The notes under the pieces are model-generated. The model saw only the letters and a list, made by a program, of their open reading frames with translations. It was not told the origin of the DNA and did not search any database. From an uncultured Bacteroidales bacterium (GTDB lineage: Bacteria > Bacteroidota > Bacteroidia > Bacteroidales > Paludibacteraceae): a DNA stretch of 64,000 nucleotides. Positions 8,504-18,600 of the stretch are shown in pieces. Position 1 is the first letter of the stretch, and the number at the start of each line of letters is the position of its first letter. The stretch covers positions 62,001 to 126,000 of the forward strand of contig ONND01000003.1 in the NCBI GenBank assembly GCA_900319105.1, in the 5' to 3' direction. Made by a program: the position numbers and the translations under genes.

Positions 8504-9850
8504 ATGAGAACATTTAAAATAGGCGGAGTTCATCCGCATGACAACAAACAATTCTCCGCACACCAGCCTATCACGGCGTGCCCGCTGCCGAAACAAGCAA
8601 TTATTCCGCTGGTTCAGCATATCGGTGCACCGGCACAGGCGGTAGTAGAAGTCGGAGCGAAAGTAAAAGTAGGCGAACTGCTGGCGAAAGCCGGTGGATT
8701 CGTGAGTGCGAACATCTGCTCGCCGGTAAGTGGAACCGTAACAAAGATCGGTGATTGGACAGACGCTTGGGGCGCACCGGGACAGGCTATCTACATTGAT
8801 GTAGAGGGCGACGAGTGGATGCCGGAGATTGACCGCACGCCGGAGATTAACCGTCAGTGCACGCTGGAGCCGAAAGCCATCATCGACAAGATTGCCGCTG
8901 CAGGTATCGTAGGTCTCGGTGGTGCGTGCTTCCCGACGCATGTCAAACTGATGCCCCCTCCCGGCAAGAAAGCCGAAGTGCTGATTGTCAACGGTGTTGA
9001 GTGCGAGCCGTACTTGACTTGCGACCATCAATTGATGATGGAGCACGGCGAGGAGATTATCGTCGGTATTCAGATTCTGAAGAAAGCTCTCGGCGTAGAG
9101 CGCGCCATCATCGGTATTGAGAACAACAAACCAGATGCTATCGCTCACATGCGCGAGCTGGCAGAGAAACAGCTCGGTATTGAGGTAATGCCGCTCAAAC
9201 TGCGTTACCCGCAGGGCGGTGAGAAACAGCTCATCGACGCATGTATCGGTCGTCAGGTACCGAGCGGCGCACTACCTATCGAGGTGGGAGCGGTAGTAGA
9301 TAACGTAGCTACCATCTATGCGGTATATGAAGCCGTTCAAAAGAACAAACCGCTCGTCAGCCGCGTCATGACCGTAACCGGTAAAAACGTAGCTAAACCG
9401 GGTAACTACCTCGTTCGTTTCGGTACACCGATTGAGGAAGTGATTGCCCTTGCCGGCGGTGTTCCTGTGGATACCGGTAAGATCATCGGCGGCGGTCCGA
9501 TGATGGGTCGCGCGATGGATCATATCGAAGGTATGCCGGCTAACAAACGTCTGTCGGGTCTGCTGTTCCTCCCCGAAGCGGAATCTATCCGTCCGGAGGA
9601 AGACAACTGTATCCGTTGCGGCAAATGTGTTCAGGCTTGTCCGATGGGTCTCGAGCCTTACCTGCTCCAACGATTGAGCCAACTCGAGATGTGGGAGGAA
9701 TGCGAGAAGCACGATGTAATGGATTGTATCGACTGCGGTTGCTGTGTCTTTACCTGTCCTGCGCATCGCCGTCTGCTCGATGGTATTCGTCCCGCTAAAG
9801 CGAAAGTCGGTGCCATCCTCCGCGAGCGCGCCGCAGCGGCAAAGAAGTGA
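8504..9850 (+). CDS. rnfC: Rnf electron transport complex subunit RnfC
   Basis: A peripheral subunit that passes electrons between NAD(H) and the rest of the Rnf ion pump. Visible are the biotinyl/lipoyl-like N-terminal domain (GGFVSANICSPVSGTV), the nucleotide/FMN-binding region around GLGGACFPTHVK, and two 4Fe-4S motifs, CIRCGKCVQACP and CIDCGCCVFTCP, at about residues 370 and 410. The start chosen is MRTFKIGGVHPHDNK, the family start. The earlier in-frame ATG at 8474 only adds residues encoded by the AAATGGT repeat. Length (448) is normal. Confidence 0.95.
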   Translation: MRTFKIGGVHPHDNKQFSAHQPITACPLPKQAIIPLVQHIGAPAQAVVEVGAKVKVGELLAKAGGFVSANICSPVSGTVTKIGDWTDAWGAPGQAIYIDVEGDEWMPEIDRTPEINRQCTLEPKAIIDKIAAAGIVGLGGACFPTHVKLMPPPGKKAEVLIVNGVECEPYLTCDHQLMMEHGEEIIVGIQILKKALGVERAIIGIENNKPDAIAHMRELAEKQLGIEVMPLKLRYPQGGEKQLIDACIGRQVPSGALPIEVGAVVDNVATIYAVYEAVQKNKPLVSRVMTVTGKNVAKPGNYLVRFGTPIEEVIALAGGVPVDTGKIIGGGPMMGRAMDHIEGMPANKRLSGLLFLPEAESIRPEEDNCIRCGKCVQACPMGLEPYLLQRLSQLEMWEECEKHDVMDCIDCGCCVFTCPAHRRLLDGIRPAKAKVGAILRERAAAAKK

Positions 9851-9884
9851 TTTGATGATTTGAATATTTGAAAATTTGAAAGAT
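9851..9884. repeat. TTTGATGATTTGAAT iterated repeat
   Basis: The short rnfC-rnfD gap consists of four variants of a TTTGA(A/T)(A/T)A word, related in composition to family A. Confidence 0.6.
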
Positions 9885-10889
9885 ATGAAACAATTAATTG
9901 TAGCTCCGGCTCCTCACGCCCACAGCGGTGACAGTGTACGCCGGAATATGCTCTTGGTCATTCTCGCGCTGCTGCCTGCTTACGTGGTATCGGTGTTGGA
10001 ATTCGGCTGCGGAGCACTGATTACGGCTGCTATCTCGGTCATCGCTTGCGTTTGCACCGAGTGGGTCATCAGCCGTTACCTGCTCAAAGAGCAGCGTCAG
10101 ACCATAGGCGACCTCTCGGCTGTGCTGACCGGTCTGCTGTTAGCCTTCAACCTGCCGTCGAGCATCGACTGGTGGATTGTAATCATCGGCGCAGTTGTAG
10201 CCATCGGCGTTGGTAAAATGACTTTCGGCGGCTTGGGACAGAACCCCTTCAACCCCGCTTTGGTAGGTCGTGTATTCCTCTTGATCTCTTTCCCGGCTCA
10301 GATGACAACATGGCCGGTAGCCAAAGGTTTTGCAACGAGTTATGTCGATGCAGAGACCGGCGCTACCCCGCTCTATTATCTGAAGCACATGCTCAAAGCC
10401 GGCGACAGCTCTGTCATCGACCAGCTGCCTGCCCTCAAGGATGCTTTCTTAGGTGCGATGGGCGGTTCGCTCGCTGAGGTTTGCGCATTGGCACTCATCA
10501 TCGGCGGTCTGTTCCTGATCTGCACAAAAGTGATCACATGGCATATACCGGTTAGCATCATCGCTACGGTGGCGCTCTTCGCTGCTTGCACAGGATGGGT
10601 TGGCGCACTGCCCGAAGGAATGACTACCTGCAGTTATGTCGGATACGAGCTCCTGACCGGTGGTCTGATGCTCGGTGCGTTCTTCATGGCGACGGATTAT
10701 GTTACCAGCCCGATGAGCGCTTGGGGTAAGATCATCTTCGGTATCGGTATCGGCTTCATCATGATGGTCATCCGTACATGGGGTAACTATCCGGAAGGTA
10801 TGTCCTTCGCTATTCTGATCATGAACGCTTGCGTTCCATTGTTGAACAAGATTCGTCCGCAACGTTTCGGCGAGCCTAAAAAAGCATAA
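9885..10889 (+). CDS. rnfD: Rnf electron transport complex subunit RnfD
   Basis: An integral membrane subunit with about eight to ten helices that binds FMN covalently. The attachment motif TGATPLYYL, with the modified threonine, is present near residue 165. The N-terminus VAPAPHAHSGDSVRRNM and the segment FGGLGQNPFNPALVGRVFL are typical. The ATG at 9885 is chosen because the earlier TTG lies in a repeat. The stop is followed by an AAGGAGGT purine run 13 bases before rnfG. Confidence 0.95.
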   Translation: MKQLIVAPAPHAHSGDSVRRNMLLVILALLPAYVVSVLEFGCGALITAAISVIACVCTEWVISRYLLKEQRQTIGDLSAVLTGLLLAFNLPSSIDWWIVIIGAVVAIGVGKMTFGGLGQNPFNPALVGRVFLLISFPAQMTTWPVAKGFATSYVDAETGATPLYYLKHMLKAGDSSVIDQLPALKDAFLGAMGGSLAEVCALALIIGGLFLICTKVITWHIPVSIIATVALFAACTGWVGALPEGMTTCSYVGYELLTGGLMLGAFFMATDYVTSPMSAWGKIIFGIGIGFIMMVIRTWGNYPEGMSFAILIMNACVPLLNKIRPQRFGEPKKA

Positions 10890-10901
10890 GGAGGTACGAT
10901 C

Positions 10902-11540
10902 ATGGCAAAATTAGAAAGTACATTCAAAAACATGGTGCTTAGCCTGGTTATCATTTCGATGGTAGCCGCAGGAGCTTTGGCAGGCGTCTATACCCTTACA
11001 GAGGCTACTATTGCCAAACAAGAGGCACAGAAACAACAGGCCGCTATCCTCGCCGTACTGCCGGAAGGCTGCACTATTGCAGAACCCGAGCAGGCGGAGG
11101 GTGTAACCATCTACAAAGCCTATATCAACAACGAGTGGGTAGCAACCGCAGTAGAGACCTCCGAGGTAGGTTTCGACGGTCCGCAAGTGATCATGGTAGG
11201 CTTAGATGCCGAAGGTCAGGTATTGGACTACGTGGTGCTCAAGCAAACCGAGACTCCGGGTCTGGGTGCACATATCGACCACTGGTTCAAAGATGCAGTA
11301 GGCAACCGCTCCATCATCGGCAAGAAAGCCGGCGCACTGACCGTTAACAAGGACGGCGGAGACGTAGATGCTATCACGGCCGCTACTATCTCTTCCCGCG
11401 CGTTCCTCAAGGCGATCAACAAAGCCTATGCAGCTATCGCCGCACAGGAGGTGGAGGCCGCTACCGGCGCAAGCCAACTGCAAGCCGCAGAGCAACCGGC
11501 TGAAGCAAATGAAGTACAACCCGCAGAAAAGGAGGAATAA
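10902..11540 (+). CDS. rnfG: Rnf electron transport complex subunit RnfG
   Basis: A 212-residue subunit with one N-terminal membrane helix (NMVLSLVIISMVAAGALAGV) and a periplasmic FMN-binding domain. The covalent FMN motif appears as DAITAATISS; most relatives have a glycine where the first A of TAAT is. The threonine accepting the flavin is kept. The last 30 residues are Ala/Glu/Gln-rich and probably disordered. It is preceded by a clear Shine-Dalgarno-like AAGGAGG, which is unusual for this window, and followed 2 bases later by rnfE. Confidence 0.93.
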   Translation: MAKLESTFKNMVLSLVIISMVAAGALAGVYTLTEATIAKQEAQKQQAAILAVLPEGCTIAEPEQAEGVTIYKAYINNEWVATAVETSEVGFDGPQVIMVGLDAEGQVLDYVVLKQTETPGLGAHIDHWFKDAVGNRSIIGKKAGALTVNKDGGDVDAITAATISSRAFLKAINKAYAAIAAQEVEAATGASQLQAAEQPAEANEVQPAEKEE

Positions 11541-11542
11541 TT

Positions 11543-12130
11543 ATGAATAACGCAATGAAAACATTGACCAACGGTATTCTCAAGGAGAATCCTACTTTTG
11601 CGTTGGTTCTTGGTATGTGCCCTACGCTGGCTACTACCACCAGTGCCGTTAACGGTATGTCCATGGGCTTGGCTACCCTGTTCGTGCTCGTTTGCTCGAA
11701 CGTGGTGATCTCGCTTCTGAAAAATCTCATCCCCGATAAAGTACGTATCCCGGCGTTCATCGTTGTGATTGCTACTTTCGTGACGATGGTACAGCTGGCG
11801 ATGCAGGCTTACCTGCCGGCAATCTACGACGTGCTGGGTCTCTTTATCCCGCTGATTGTAGTGAACTGTATTGTGCTCGGCCGTGCCGAAGCGTTTGCAG
11901 CGAAGAACACCGTAGGTCTCTCCGCTCTCGACGGACTGGGAATGGGGCTCGGATTTACCCTCTCGCTGACCGTACTGGGTATAATCCGTGAGTTCCTGGG
12001 AGCAGGTACTATCTTCGGTTTGACTATCTATAGCAGCCAGTTTGCTGCGCTGATTTTCGTACTCGCTCCGGGTGCGTTCATCTGCCTCGCTTACCTCATG
12101 GCAGCTGTCAACAAACTGCAGAAGAAATGA
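11543..12130 (+). CDS. rnfE: Rnf electron transport complex subunit RnfE
   Basis: A six-helix membrane protein of 195 residues, homologous to RnfA. Characteristic segments are NPTFALVLGMCPTLATTT near the start, VNCIVLGRAEAFAAKN in the middle, and GLGFTLSLTVLGIIREFLGAG. RnfA and RnfE together hold a 2Fe-2S cluster in the membrane; a candidate ligand is the Cys in LGMCPTLA. It is tightly linked to rnfG (ATG 2 bases after the stop). Confidence 0.94.
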   Translation: MNNAMKTLTNGILKENPTFALVLGMCPTLATTTSAVNGMSMGLATLFVLVCSNVVISLLKNLIPDKVRIPAFIVVIATFVTMVQLAMQAYLPAIYDVLGLFIPLIVVNCIVLGRAEAFAAKNTVGLSALDGLGMGLGFTLSLTVLGIIREFLGAGTIFGLTIYSSQFAALIFVLAPGAFICLAYLMAAVNKLQKK

Positions 12131-12164
12131 ACAAATGGTAAATGACTAAATTGTAAATAGCTTT
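12129..12164. repeat. Family B iterated repeat
   Basis: Three variants of AAATGGTAAATGACTAAATTG fill the rnfE-rnfA gap. Confidence 0.75.
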
Positions 12165-12767
12165 ATGGTATATTTTCTGATATTTATCTCTGCAATATTC
12201 GTAAACAATATTGTATTGAGCCAGTTCTTGGGCATCTGTCCGTTCCTGGGTGTAAGTAAGAAGATTGACACCGCTCTGGGTATGGGTGCAGCCGTTACGT
12301 TCGTGCTCACGCTCGCTACGGTAGTTACCTACCTTCTGCAGAAACTGTTAGTCCTCTGGGGCATAGAGTTCCTACAGACGATCCTCTTCATCCTCGTCAT
12401 CGCCGCTCTTGTGCAGATGATTGAGATCATGCTGAAGAAAGTGTCGCCGGCACTCTATCAGGCACTGGGTGTGTTCCTGCCGTTGATTACCACCAACTGC
12501 TGTATTCTGGGTGTAGCTCTTATCGTAGCAGACCAACAGAAACTGCTGGCTAAACTGCCGCTCGGCGCTGACTACGGTCTGCTGTCCGGTACTATTTACG
12601 CCTTTGCAACCGCAGTAGGTTTCGCTCTCGCACTGATCCTTTTCGCCGGTATCCGCGAGCAACTCGCTTTGGCGAAAGTGCCGGAGGCAATGAAAGGCAC
12701 GCCTATTGCATTGCTGACCGCCGGTCTGCTCGCCATGGCGTTCATGGGCTTCAGCGGCGTAGTATAA
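12165..12767 (+). CDS. rnfA: Rnf electron transport complex subunit RnfA
   Basis: A 200-residue, six-helix membrane subunit. It starts [20 protein letters not shown] and contains [12 protein letters not shown] with the cysteine expected to bind the shared 2Fe-2S cluster, and [13 protein letters not shown]. It closes the BCDGEA operon. With RnfB-G it forms the Rnf pump that couples ferredoxin:NAD+ oxidoreduction to Na+ or H+ transport. The cation is not deducible here. Confidence 0.95.
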   Translation: MVYFLIFISAIFVNNIVLSQFLGICPFLGVSKKIDTALGMGAAVTFVLTLATVVTYLLQKLLVLWGIEFLQTILFILVIAALVQMIEIMLKKVSPALYQALGVFLPLITTNCCILGVALIVADQQKLLAKLPLGADYGLLSGTIYAFATAVGFALALILFAGIREQLALAKVPEAMKGTPIALLTAGLLAMAFMGFSGVV

Positions 12768-12769
12768 TA

Positions 12770-12813
12770 GCCCTAGGATCCTAGTAACCTGGTATCCTAG
12801 TTTCCTAGTCCCC
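12770..12813. repeat. CTAG-word iterated repeat (family F)
   Basis: After rnfA come four variants of CCTAGGATCCTAGTAACCTG, the CTAG-containing word also found at 4677, 60104 and 61468. Confidence 0.75.
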
Positions 12814-12819
12814 TTTAGG

Positions 12820-12862
12820 CATACATGCGCGCGTACTTATTTAAGGTACGCGCGTATGTTGT
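12820..12862. other. Long GC-rich hairpin after the Rnf operon
   Basis: An inverted repeat ACATGCGCGCGTAC ... GTACGCGCGTATGT with a loop of about 10 bases. It lies in the 311-base gap between rnfA and gpx and could stabilise or end the rnf transcript. No T-run follows, so a classical intrinsic terminator is not supported. Confidence 0.6.
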
Positions 12863-12958
12863 TATCTATCCTTCTTTTCTGGCAGAATTACGGTCGGCAT
12901 TACTCATGTATTTAATAATTTACTTCCTCTCATTAAGAAAATGCACTATTTTTAGATA

Positions 12959-13020
12959 TGTCGCTTGCGATATTAAAATATTTGTTGTACTTTTGCTCTC
13001 GATTTCAGTCGCGAGCGACA
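12959..13020 (+). promoter_or_regulatory. gpx promoter flanked by a 12-base inverted repeat (candidate operator)
   Basis: -33 TTG at 12965-12967 and -7 TACTTTTG at 12988-12995 have 20-base spacing. TGTCGCTTGCGA at 12959-12970 overlaps the -33, and its near-complement TCGCGAGCGACA lies at 13009-13020 just past the likely start of transcription. Their placement suggests a repressor or looping site. The OhrR-like regulator downstream is an obvious candidate, but this is inference. Confidence 0.55.
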
Positions 13021-13078
13021 CAAATCATACCTCCCCGTCTGCGCACAAACAGAAAATAACTCTAAAACAGATAAAATT

Positions 13079-13617
13079 ATGAATATCTATGATTTTACGG
13101 TGCTGGACACCAAGAAGAATGAAGTCAAATTAGACGAGTACAAAGGCAAAGTCCTTTTAGTAGTTAATACCGCCACCGGTTGCGGATTTACGCCGCAGTA
13201 CGAGGCGCTCGAAAACCTCTATAAGAAATACGCGGACAAGGGTCTGGTGATCCTTGACTTTCCTTGCAACCAGTTCGGTCAGCAGGCTCCGGGTACGGAC
13301 GAAGAGATCGTTTCTTTCTGCCAACTCAAATACAAAGTATCCTTCCCGCAGTTCTCGAAAATCGAGGTCAACGGAGAGAACGAGAGTCCGCTCTTCACAT
13401 ACCTCAAGGAGAATGGTCCCGAGGAGAAATACGAAGGCCTGAAAGCCAAAGCTACCGCTACGATGCTCAAAGGCATCAGCAAGACCTTTAAGAAAGAGAA
13501 CGACATCCGTGGAACTTCACCAAGTTCCTTGTCGATCGCGAGGGTAACGTAGTGGGACGCTATGCGCCGACCACCAAACCCGAGGACATTGAGGCAGAGA
13601 TCCTGAAACTATTGTAA
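13079..13617 (+). pseudogene. gpx: Glutathione peroxidase family protein, single-base frameshift
   Basis: Thiol peroxidase of the glutathione peroxidase family; such enzymes in bacteria usually use thioredoxin. The N-terminal part reads normally to KKENDI. It contains NTATGCGFTPQY with the peroxidatic Cys and DFPCNQFGQQ with the catalytic Gln. At about 13510 one base is missing. The expected continuation [21 protein letters not shown], with the conserved Trp-Asn, is found intact in the next frame and ends at 13617. Either the gene is freshly broken or the base was lost in sequencing. The peptide actually encoded would be 157 residues with a wrong tail. Confidence 0.85.
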
Positions 13618-13629
13618 TTAACTTTTAAA

Positions 13630-14812
13630 ATGGATCGACGGCGAAGTATATCGCAACTCCCTATTATCGTGCAGGTTTTCCTCGCGATGTTTTTGGGCAT
13701 GTCACAAGGCTGGTTTATGCCGGCTTGGTTTATCCGCATCTTTGAATGATTTCTTCGGACAATTTATAGGATTCCTTGTACCGCTGATTATCTTGGCGTT
13801 GGTAACAGCCTCTATCGCCAACTCGCAACATGGTGCCGGCAGAATGCTGCGCGTCACTATGGCAGTTGTGCTGCTGAGTACTTTTCTGGCGGGAGTCGCC
13901 TCTATGGGCGTTAGCGAATGGATTATTCCGATGTTTGTCACCTCCGGAGAAGAGGTCGTGCTGGCGCCCCGGGGAGGCGAAGAGTTGACACCCTTCTTCT
14001 CCCTCCAGTTGCCTCCTGCCTTGGATGTCATGAGTGCGTTGATGATGGCGCTGATGCTGGGATTAGGTATGCGTGCTGTCAAGGCTGATTCGCTGCGCAA
14101 AGGTATATCCGAACTCCAGAAACTGGTGATGCTTTCTATCGAGAAAGCGATTATTCCCTTGCTGCCGGTATATATCTTCGGCGTTTTTCTGAAGATGTCT
14201 GCTTCTGGCGGTATAATAGAGTTGGCTAGTGATTTTCTTTGGGTAATTCTGTTGGTGATTGCCATGTTGGTGGTATGGACATTGTTCCTGTACGGCATAG
14301 CCGGCCTTCTCGCGCACCGCAATCCGTTCAAGTTGTTATGGGCGATGATGCCTGCCGGTATGGTCGCTTTTGCCACCTGTTCTTCGGCGGCTACCATTCC
14401 TGTTTCGCTCGAAAGAGCCAAACACCTGACACGCGATGAGAACACCGCTTCGTTCGTCATTCCGCTGTGCGCCAACCTGCATATCCCTTCTGTCAGCATA
14501 CATTTTGTCATCTGCGCTATCGCGGTGATGATGATGGTCGGGCAACCTGTAGAACTGGGATCGTTCATCCCCTATATGATTATGCTGACGATGACTTGTG
14601 TCGCTGTGCCGGGCGTACCCGGAGGCGTAGTGGCGGTCTTGCCGGTTATGGCAAGTATGCTCGGCTTCACGCCGGAGATGCAGGCATTGTGCCTCTCATT
14701 GGGCGTGTTGCTGGACGCTCCGCTTACGGCTATGAATGTCCTCTGCGACGGAGCGGTATGTACTATTGTTGATAATCGGGTAAATAGACCGCCGCTCTCG
14801 GCTTCGTGCTGA
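13630..14812 (+). pseudogene. Dicarboxylate/amino acid:cation symporter (DAACS family), frameshifted near start
   Basis: Membrane carrier of the glutamate/dicarboxylate:cation symporter fold. The first 38 codons (from MDRRRSISQLPIIVQVF) run in one frame to a stop at 13747-13749. The rest (LNDFFGQFIGFLVPLIIL onward) continues in the +1 frame from 13742 without gap, so one frameshift near 13741 separates them. The re-entrant loop motif appears as CSSAATIPVSLE, and DAPLTAMNVLCDGA matches the family's last transport motif. The usual NMDGTA segment is replaced by NLHIPSVSI, so the substrate may differ. It lies between gpx (also frameshifted) and the ohrR-like gene. Confidence 0.75.
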
Positions 14813-14845
14813 TGATGGTTCTCGATGTAGTATTAGGATAACAAT

Positions 14846-15277
14846 ATGTACGAACAACTGAAATTAGATAACCAACTCTGCTTCCGCCTCTATACGGCGG
14901 CGCGGTTGATTGCCGGTGCGTACGGTCCCTGTTTCGAGACCTTGGGGATCACGTACCCGCAGTACTTGGTTCTGCTTGTCCTTTGGGAAAAAGACCGTCA
15001 GCCGGTGAACGACATCGCCAAGCGTCTTCATCTGGAGACGAATACTGTCACGCCGCTCCTGCAACGGATGGAGCGTCAGGGATTAGTGACGCGTGTCAAA
15101 GGAGAAGTGGATACGCGGCAACGCATCGTTTGCTTGACCAACGCCGGCAAAGCGATGGAGGAACAAGCCAAAGACATCCCGAACCGATTAGGCGCCGAAG
15201 TCACCAAGCATGTGTCCATAGAGGAACTCACCTCACTCATCCACTCCCTCGACAAACTAATCGAAGGACTCAAGTAA
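14846..15277 (+). CDS. MarR-family regulator, OhrR-like
   Basis: A 143-residue winged-helix repressor. The N-terminal LDNQLCFRLYTAARL carries the cysteine that senses organic hydroperoxides in OhrR proteins. The DNA-binding part includes NDIAKRLHLETNTVTPLLQRME and the wing VDTRQRIVCLT. Its place 1.3 kb after a peroxidase gene, with a candidate inverted-repeat operator on the gpx promoter, suggests control of peroxide defence. That link is inference. Confidence 0.85.
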   Translation: MYEQLKLDNQLCFRLYTAARLIAGAYGPCFETLGITYPQYLVLLVLWEKDRQPVNDIAKRLHLETNTVTPLLQRMERQGLVTRVKGEVDTRQRIVCLTNAGKAMEEQAKDIPNRLGAEVTKHVSIEELTSLIHSLDKLIEGLK

Positions 15278-15335
15278 GGAAAAGGAGACAATGGACAAAG
15301 AAAAGTACAAAAATACAAGAAAATGGCACTTAAAT

Positions 15336-15366
15336 TTGCAAGTGTCATTTTTTTTGTGTAATTTTG
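15336..15366 (+). promoter_or_regulatory. Promoter upstream of tRNA-Ala
   Basis: TTG at 15336-15338 and TAATTTTG at 15359-15366 are 20 bases apart. The tRNA starts 88 bases further on. The stretch between (15367-15453) shows no gene. Confidence 0.6.
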
Positions 15367-15453
15367 CATCGAATTTTCTTTTCCACTCTACGTTGGAACA
15401 GAAGTAAATGATAACAGGAGGAATGTCACCGGCAGCTTAAAAGCTGCAAAATT

Positions 15454-15527
15454 GGGGTATTAGCTCATCTGGCTAGAGCGCAACACTGGCAGTGTTGAGG
15501 TGAGCGGTTCGAGTCCGCTATACTCCA
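15454..15527 (+). tRNA. tRNA-Ala (anticodon GGC)
   Basis: A complete cloverleaf: acceptor GGGGTAT paired with ATACTCC, D arm GCTC/GAGC, anticodon stem CAACA/TGTTG with loop CTGGCAG, and T arm AGCGG/CCGCT with TTCGAGT. CCA is not encoded (the strand continues ACAAG). The last part of the gene plus 3 flanking bases (15510-15530) is repeated exactly at 15604-15624. Confidence 0.95.
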
Positions 15528-15603
15528 CAAGATTACGTATCGCGTACTCTCCCGCTACGGGTTCTTAACCTTAAAGGGTACGATTATTGCCTGAAGCAAT
15601 TTA

Positions 15604-15624
15604 CGAGTCCGCTATACTCCACAA
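15604..15624 (+). repeat. Direct repeat of the tRNA-Ala 3' end (att-like)
   Basis: 21 bases, CGAGTCCGCT followed by ATACTCCACAA, are identical to 15510-15530, the T-arm and acceptor end of tRNA-Ala. Such duplications are the hallmark of integration at a tRNA gene. The two copies here are only 94 bases apart, and no integrase gene is visible nearby. Confidence 0.8.
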
Positions 15625-15640
15625 AAAACAACAAACAGTC

Positions 15641-18600
15641 ATGACAACCATTAAACGTTTTTTAACTTTATTTCTAATCGCCACGATTAGTGCGTTCAGT
15701 GTGCAGGTGTGGAGTGCAGAGAATGATACGCATGACTTTAGTCAAAGTATATCACAATTGCTCAACAACAACAATTCCATTTCGAGCATCAATATTGCAG
15801 ATCAGGGATATCCTATCAAGTCAATAGAGATTACTTGCAGATATAATAAAGATATTGATCCGGCTGTGACAATTGAAGTTCTAGTTGGAGGTGCATCCTA
15901 TGCAACCACTCAAAACGTAGGTAACAATTTTAATAGTACTAAAACATTTACTGGAAATGCTACCGGCGCAGTTCAAATAAATTTTACCAATTTAACGGGA
16001 AATGGCTCCGGCCATGGCACTTTTTATGTCACTAACGTTCGTTTAACAGAAGGTGCTTCTGCTTCTTGTGCCAAGGAATTAACTATTTCTGCTGGTAGTA
16101 CTTCCCATGGTACATTTGATTTGAATAAAACTGGAGCGCAAAAGACCTGTAGCGGCTTAGTTGTCACCGTTACCGATATTGATCCTGATGATGGTTATAA
16201 ATTTGATCATATAGAACAGAGCGGAGTTGCTGCAGGCAATGTAACTATTAATAATGCAGCAAAAACCGTTACCTATGCAGCAGATGTTACCGGTACTTCT
16301 TCTATCACTGCTGTATTCTCGGAAGTCGTTAGCAAAACATTTGAACTTGTTACTAACGCAAGTGACTTAGAAGAAGGCGCTGAAATCGTCATGACGAATA
16401 ATGGTGTAACATATGCCATGGGGGCTCAAACTTCTAACAACCGTAGTACAACAGATGATTTTACAAAAAACGGGACAAGTACGACGGTTACTGTAGAGGA
16501 AGGTAGCGATGTTCAAATATTGACTTTAGGCAAGTCCAATGACCATTGGACTTTCTATGATAGCAATTTAGATGGCTACCTATACGCTGCAAGTAGCAGT
16601 AGTAACTACCTAAGGACACAAAGTTCGAACGATGCGAATGGAGAATGGGAAATTAGTATTACCGATGATGTGGCTACTATTGAAGCTCAGGGTACAAATA
16701 CCAATAACCTATTGAAATATAATGGTAGTAATTTCATTTTCTCTTGCTATGGTTCAGGACAACAAGCTGTAAAGATTTTCCAAAAATCCACAGGTCCGAC
16801 GATTTCCACATCAGGAACACTCACTACCTTCAACTATAACTTAGGAGAGGGGCCGAGTGCTTCACAAACCTTCACTGTTAGAGGAAGTAACCTAACCGGT
16901 AATCTTACTGTTACGGCTCCGGCAAACTATCAAGTTAGCCTGGATGGTAGTTCTTGGGCGGGTTCGCAAACATTAACCGCTACCGCAGGTAAAGTTAATA
17001 GCACAACTATCTATGTGCACCTCGTTGCGGGCCTCTCTGTCAATACCTACAATGGTAACATCACTATATCCGGAGGAGGTGCAACCGATAAGAATGTAGC
17101 CGTTAGTGGTTCTGTAACCATCGAGTGTACCACTCCTACTCTTGCGTTTGAAGGAAGTGTTTCTTCTGTGGATAAAGTGTTAGGTAGCGGTAAATTTACA
17201 ATTGCAGCTTCGGCTACAGGCAACACATTAGGCGCTACAATCTCTTATAGCAGTAGTAATACAGACAAAGCAACTATTGATGAAAATACCGGTGAAGTAA
17301 CTCTAGTTCAAGCTACCGGTAGTGGTTCGCCGGTTACTATCACGGCAACCTTAGCAGCTATAAATACAGGTGTAGCATGCCAAAATGAAGTAACAACTTC
17401 TTACACGTTAACTATCTACAATAAAGTGACTTGGCTGGTGAATGACGAAGAACATACGGCCGGTTCACCTGCTCCTACTACACGGACATTGCAGGGCGGG
17501 CAAATCACACAGTTGCCGAGCAATCCGGATGGTGCGTCTGTTTGTGGAGGCAAAGTGTTTATCGGTTGGACAGACCACGCAGTGATTGATCCGGTAGATG
17601 TTGTCCCAACACCGATGTATAAGAAAGTTAGCGACATGTCGAGTGTATACATCAATAGTAATAAGGAATTCTACGCGGTATTCGCTTCTGCAAGCGCTGC
17701 TGCAGGAAGTGGCAACTACTTGTTGGTAGCTTCCGATCCCGGTGAAGCAAACTGGGCTGGTGATTATCTGATTGCCTATGACGACGAGACTTTCGCGGAT
17801 GGTCGAATTGGAGGCACGGATGCAGGTGGTATAGGAGCACAAGATGTGAGCGTTAACCCTGGCACAAACTTAAGTGGTACCACCGTGGATGGTACATGGG
17901 GAGACACATATAACGTTACTATCTCGAAAATCGGTAGTACCAACACGTATCTGTTACAAACGAAAGACGGAAAATATAATTATCGAACCGCAAATAATAA
18001 TGGTCTGGATTGTTCGGCAAATGCCACAACGGCAGATGACTACCCACTAACCATAGAATTTCAGAGTGCCAGTGATATTGAAATATCAGTACCTGCAGGT
18101 CCTGTATTCCATTACAATCCAAGCGGATATTTTAGATTCTATAAAAATAGTGGACAAGAAGCTGTTTACTTGTACAAGAAAGATGGCGGAGGAACCACCT
18201 ATTCCGACTACTCTACCGTTTGCGGAACATGTCTTCCTGCACCTACATCTCCAACGGTTACTCCAAAATCGGATAGAGCAACTATTACTTGGACAGCTGT
18301 TCCTGACGCAACAGGTTATACGGTGACATGCACCGGAGGAGTTACTAGTGTAGATGGCACAACCGCTACCATTACCGGTTTAGCAAGCGAAACAAGTTAT
18401 GATTTCACGATTCGGTCCCAAGGTAGCGATCCCTATTCTTGCTTCCCTGCATACCATGGCTCGTTTACCACAACGCCTTGTGAAGATTCGCCAGTATTAG
18501 GTATCGTTACTGTTACTACGACGACTGCTACCATTACTTGGACGTGCGAGGCCGCCACTGCAACCATCCGCGTATATGAAGATGCGGAATGCAACACGCA

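Noticed and set aside
13742-13749. Programmed frameshift in the DAACS gene
   Set aside because: No slippery heptamer or downstream structure is evident; a mutation or sequence error is simpler.
15531-15603. Sequence between the two tRNA-Ala 3' copies considered as a small RNA or mini-element
   Set aside because: Only 73 bases, no promoter, no clear fold or inverted ends seen.
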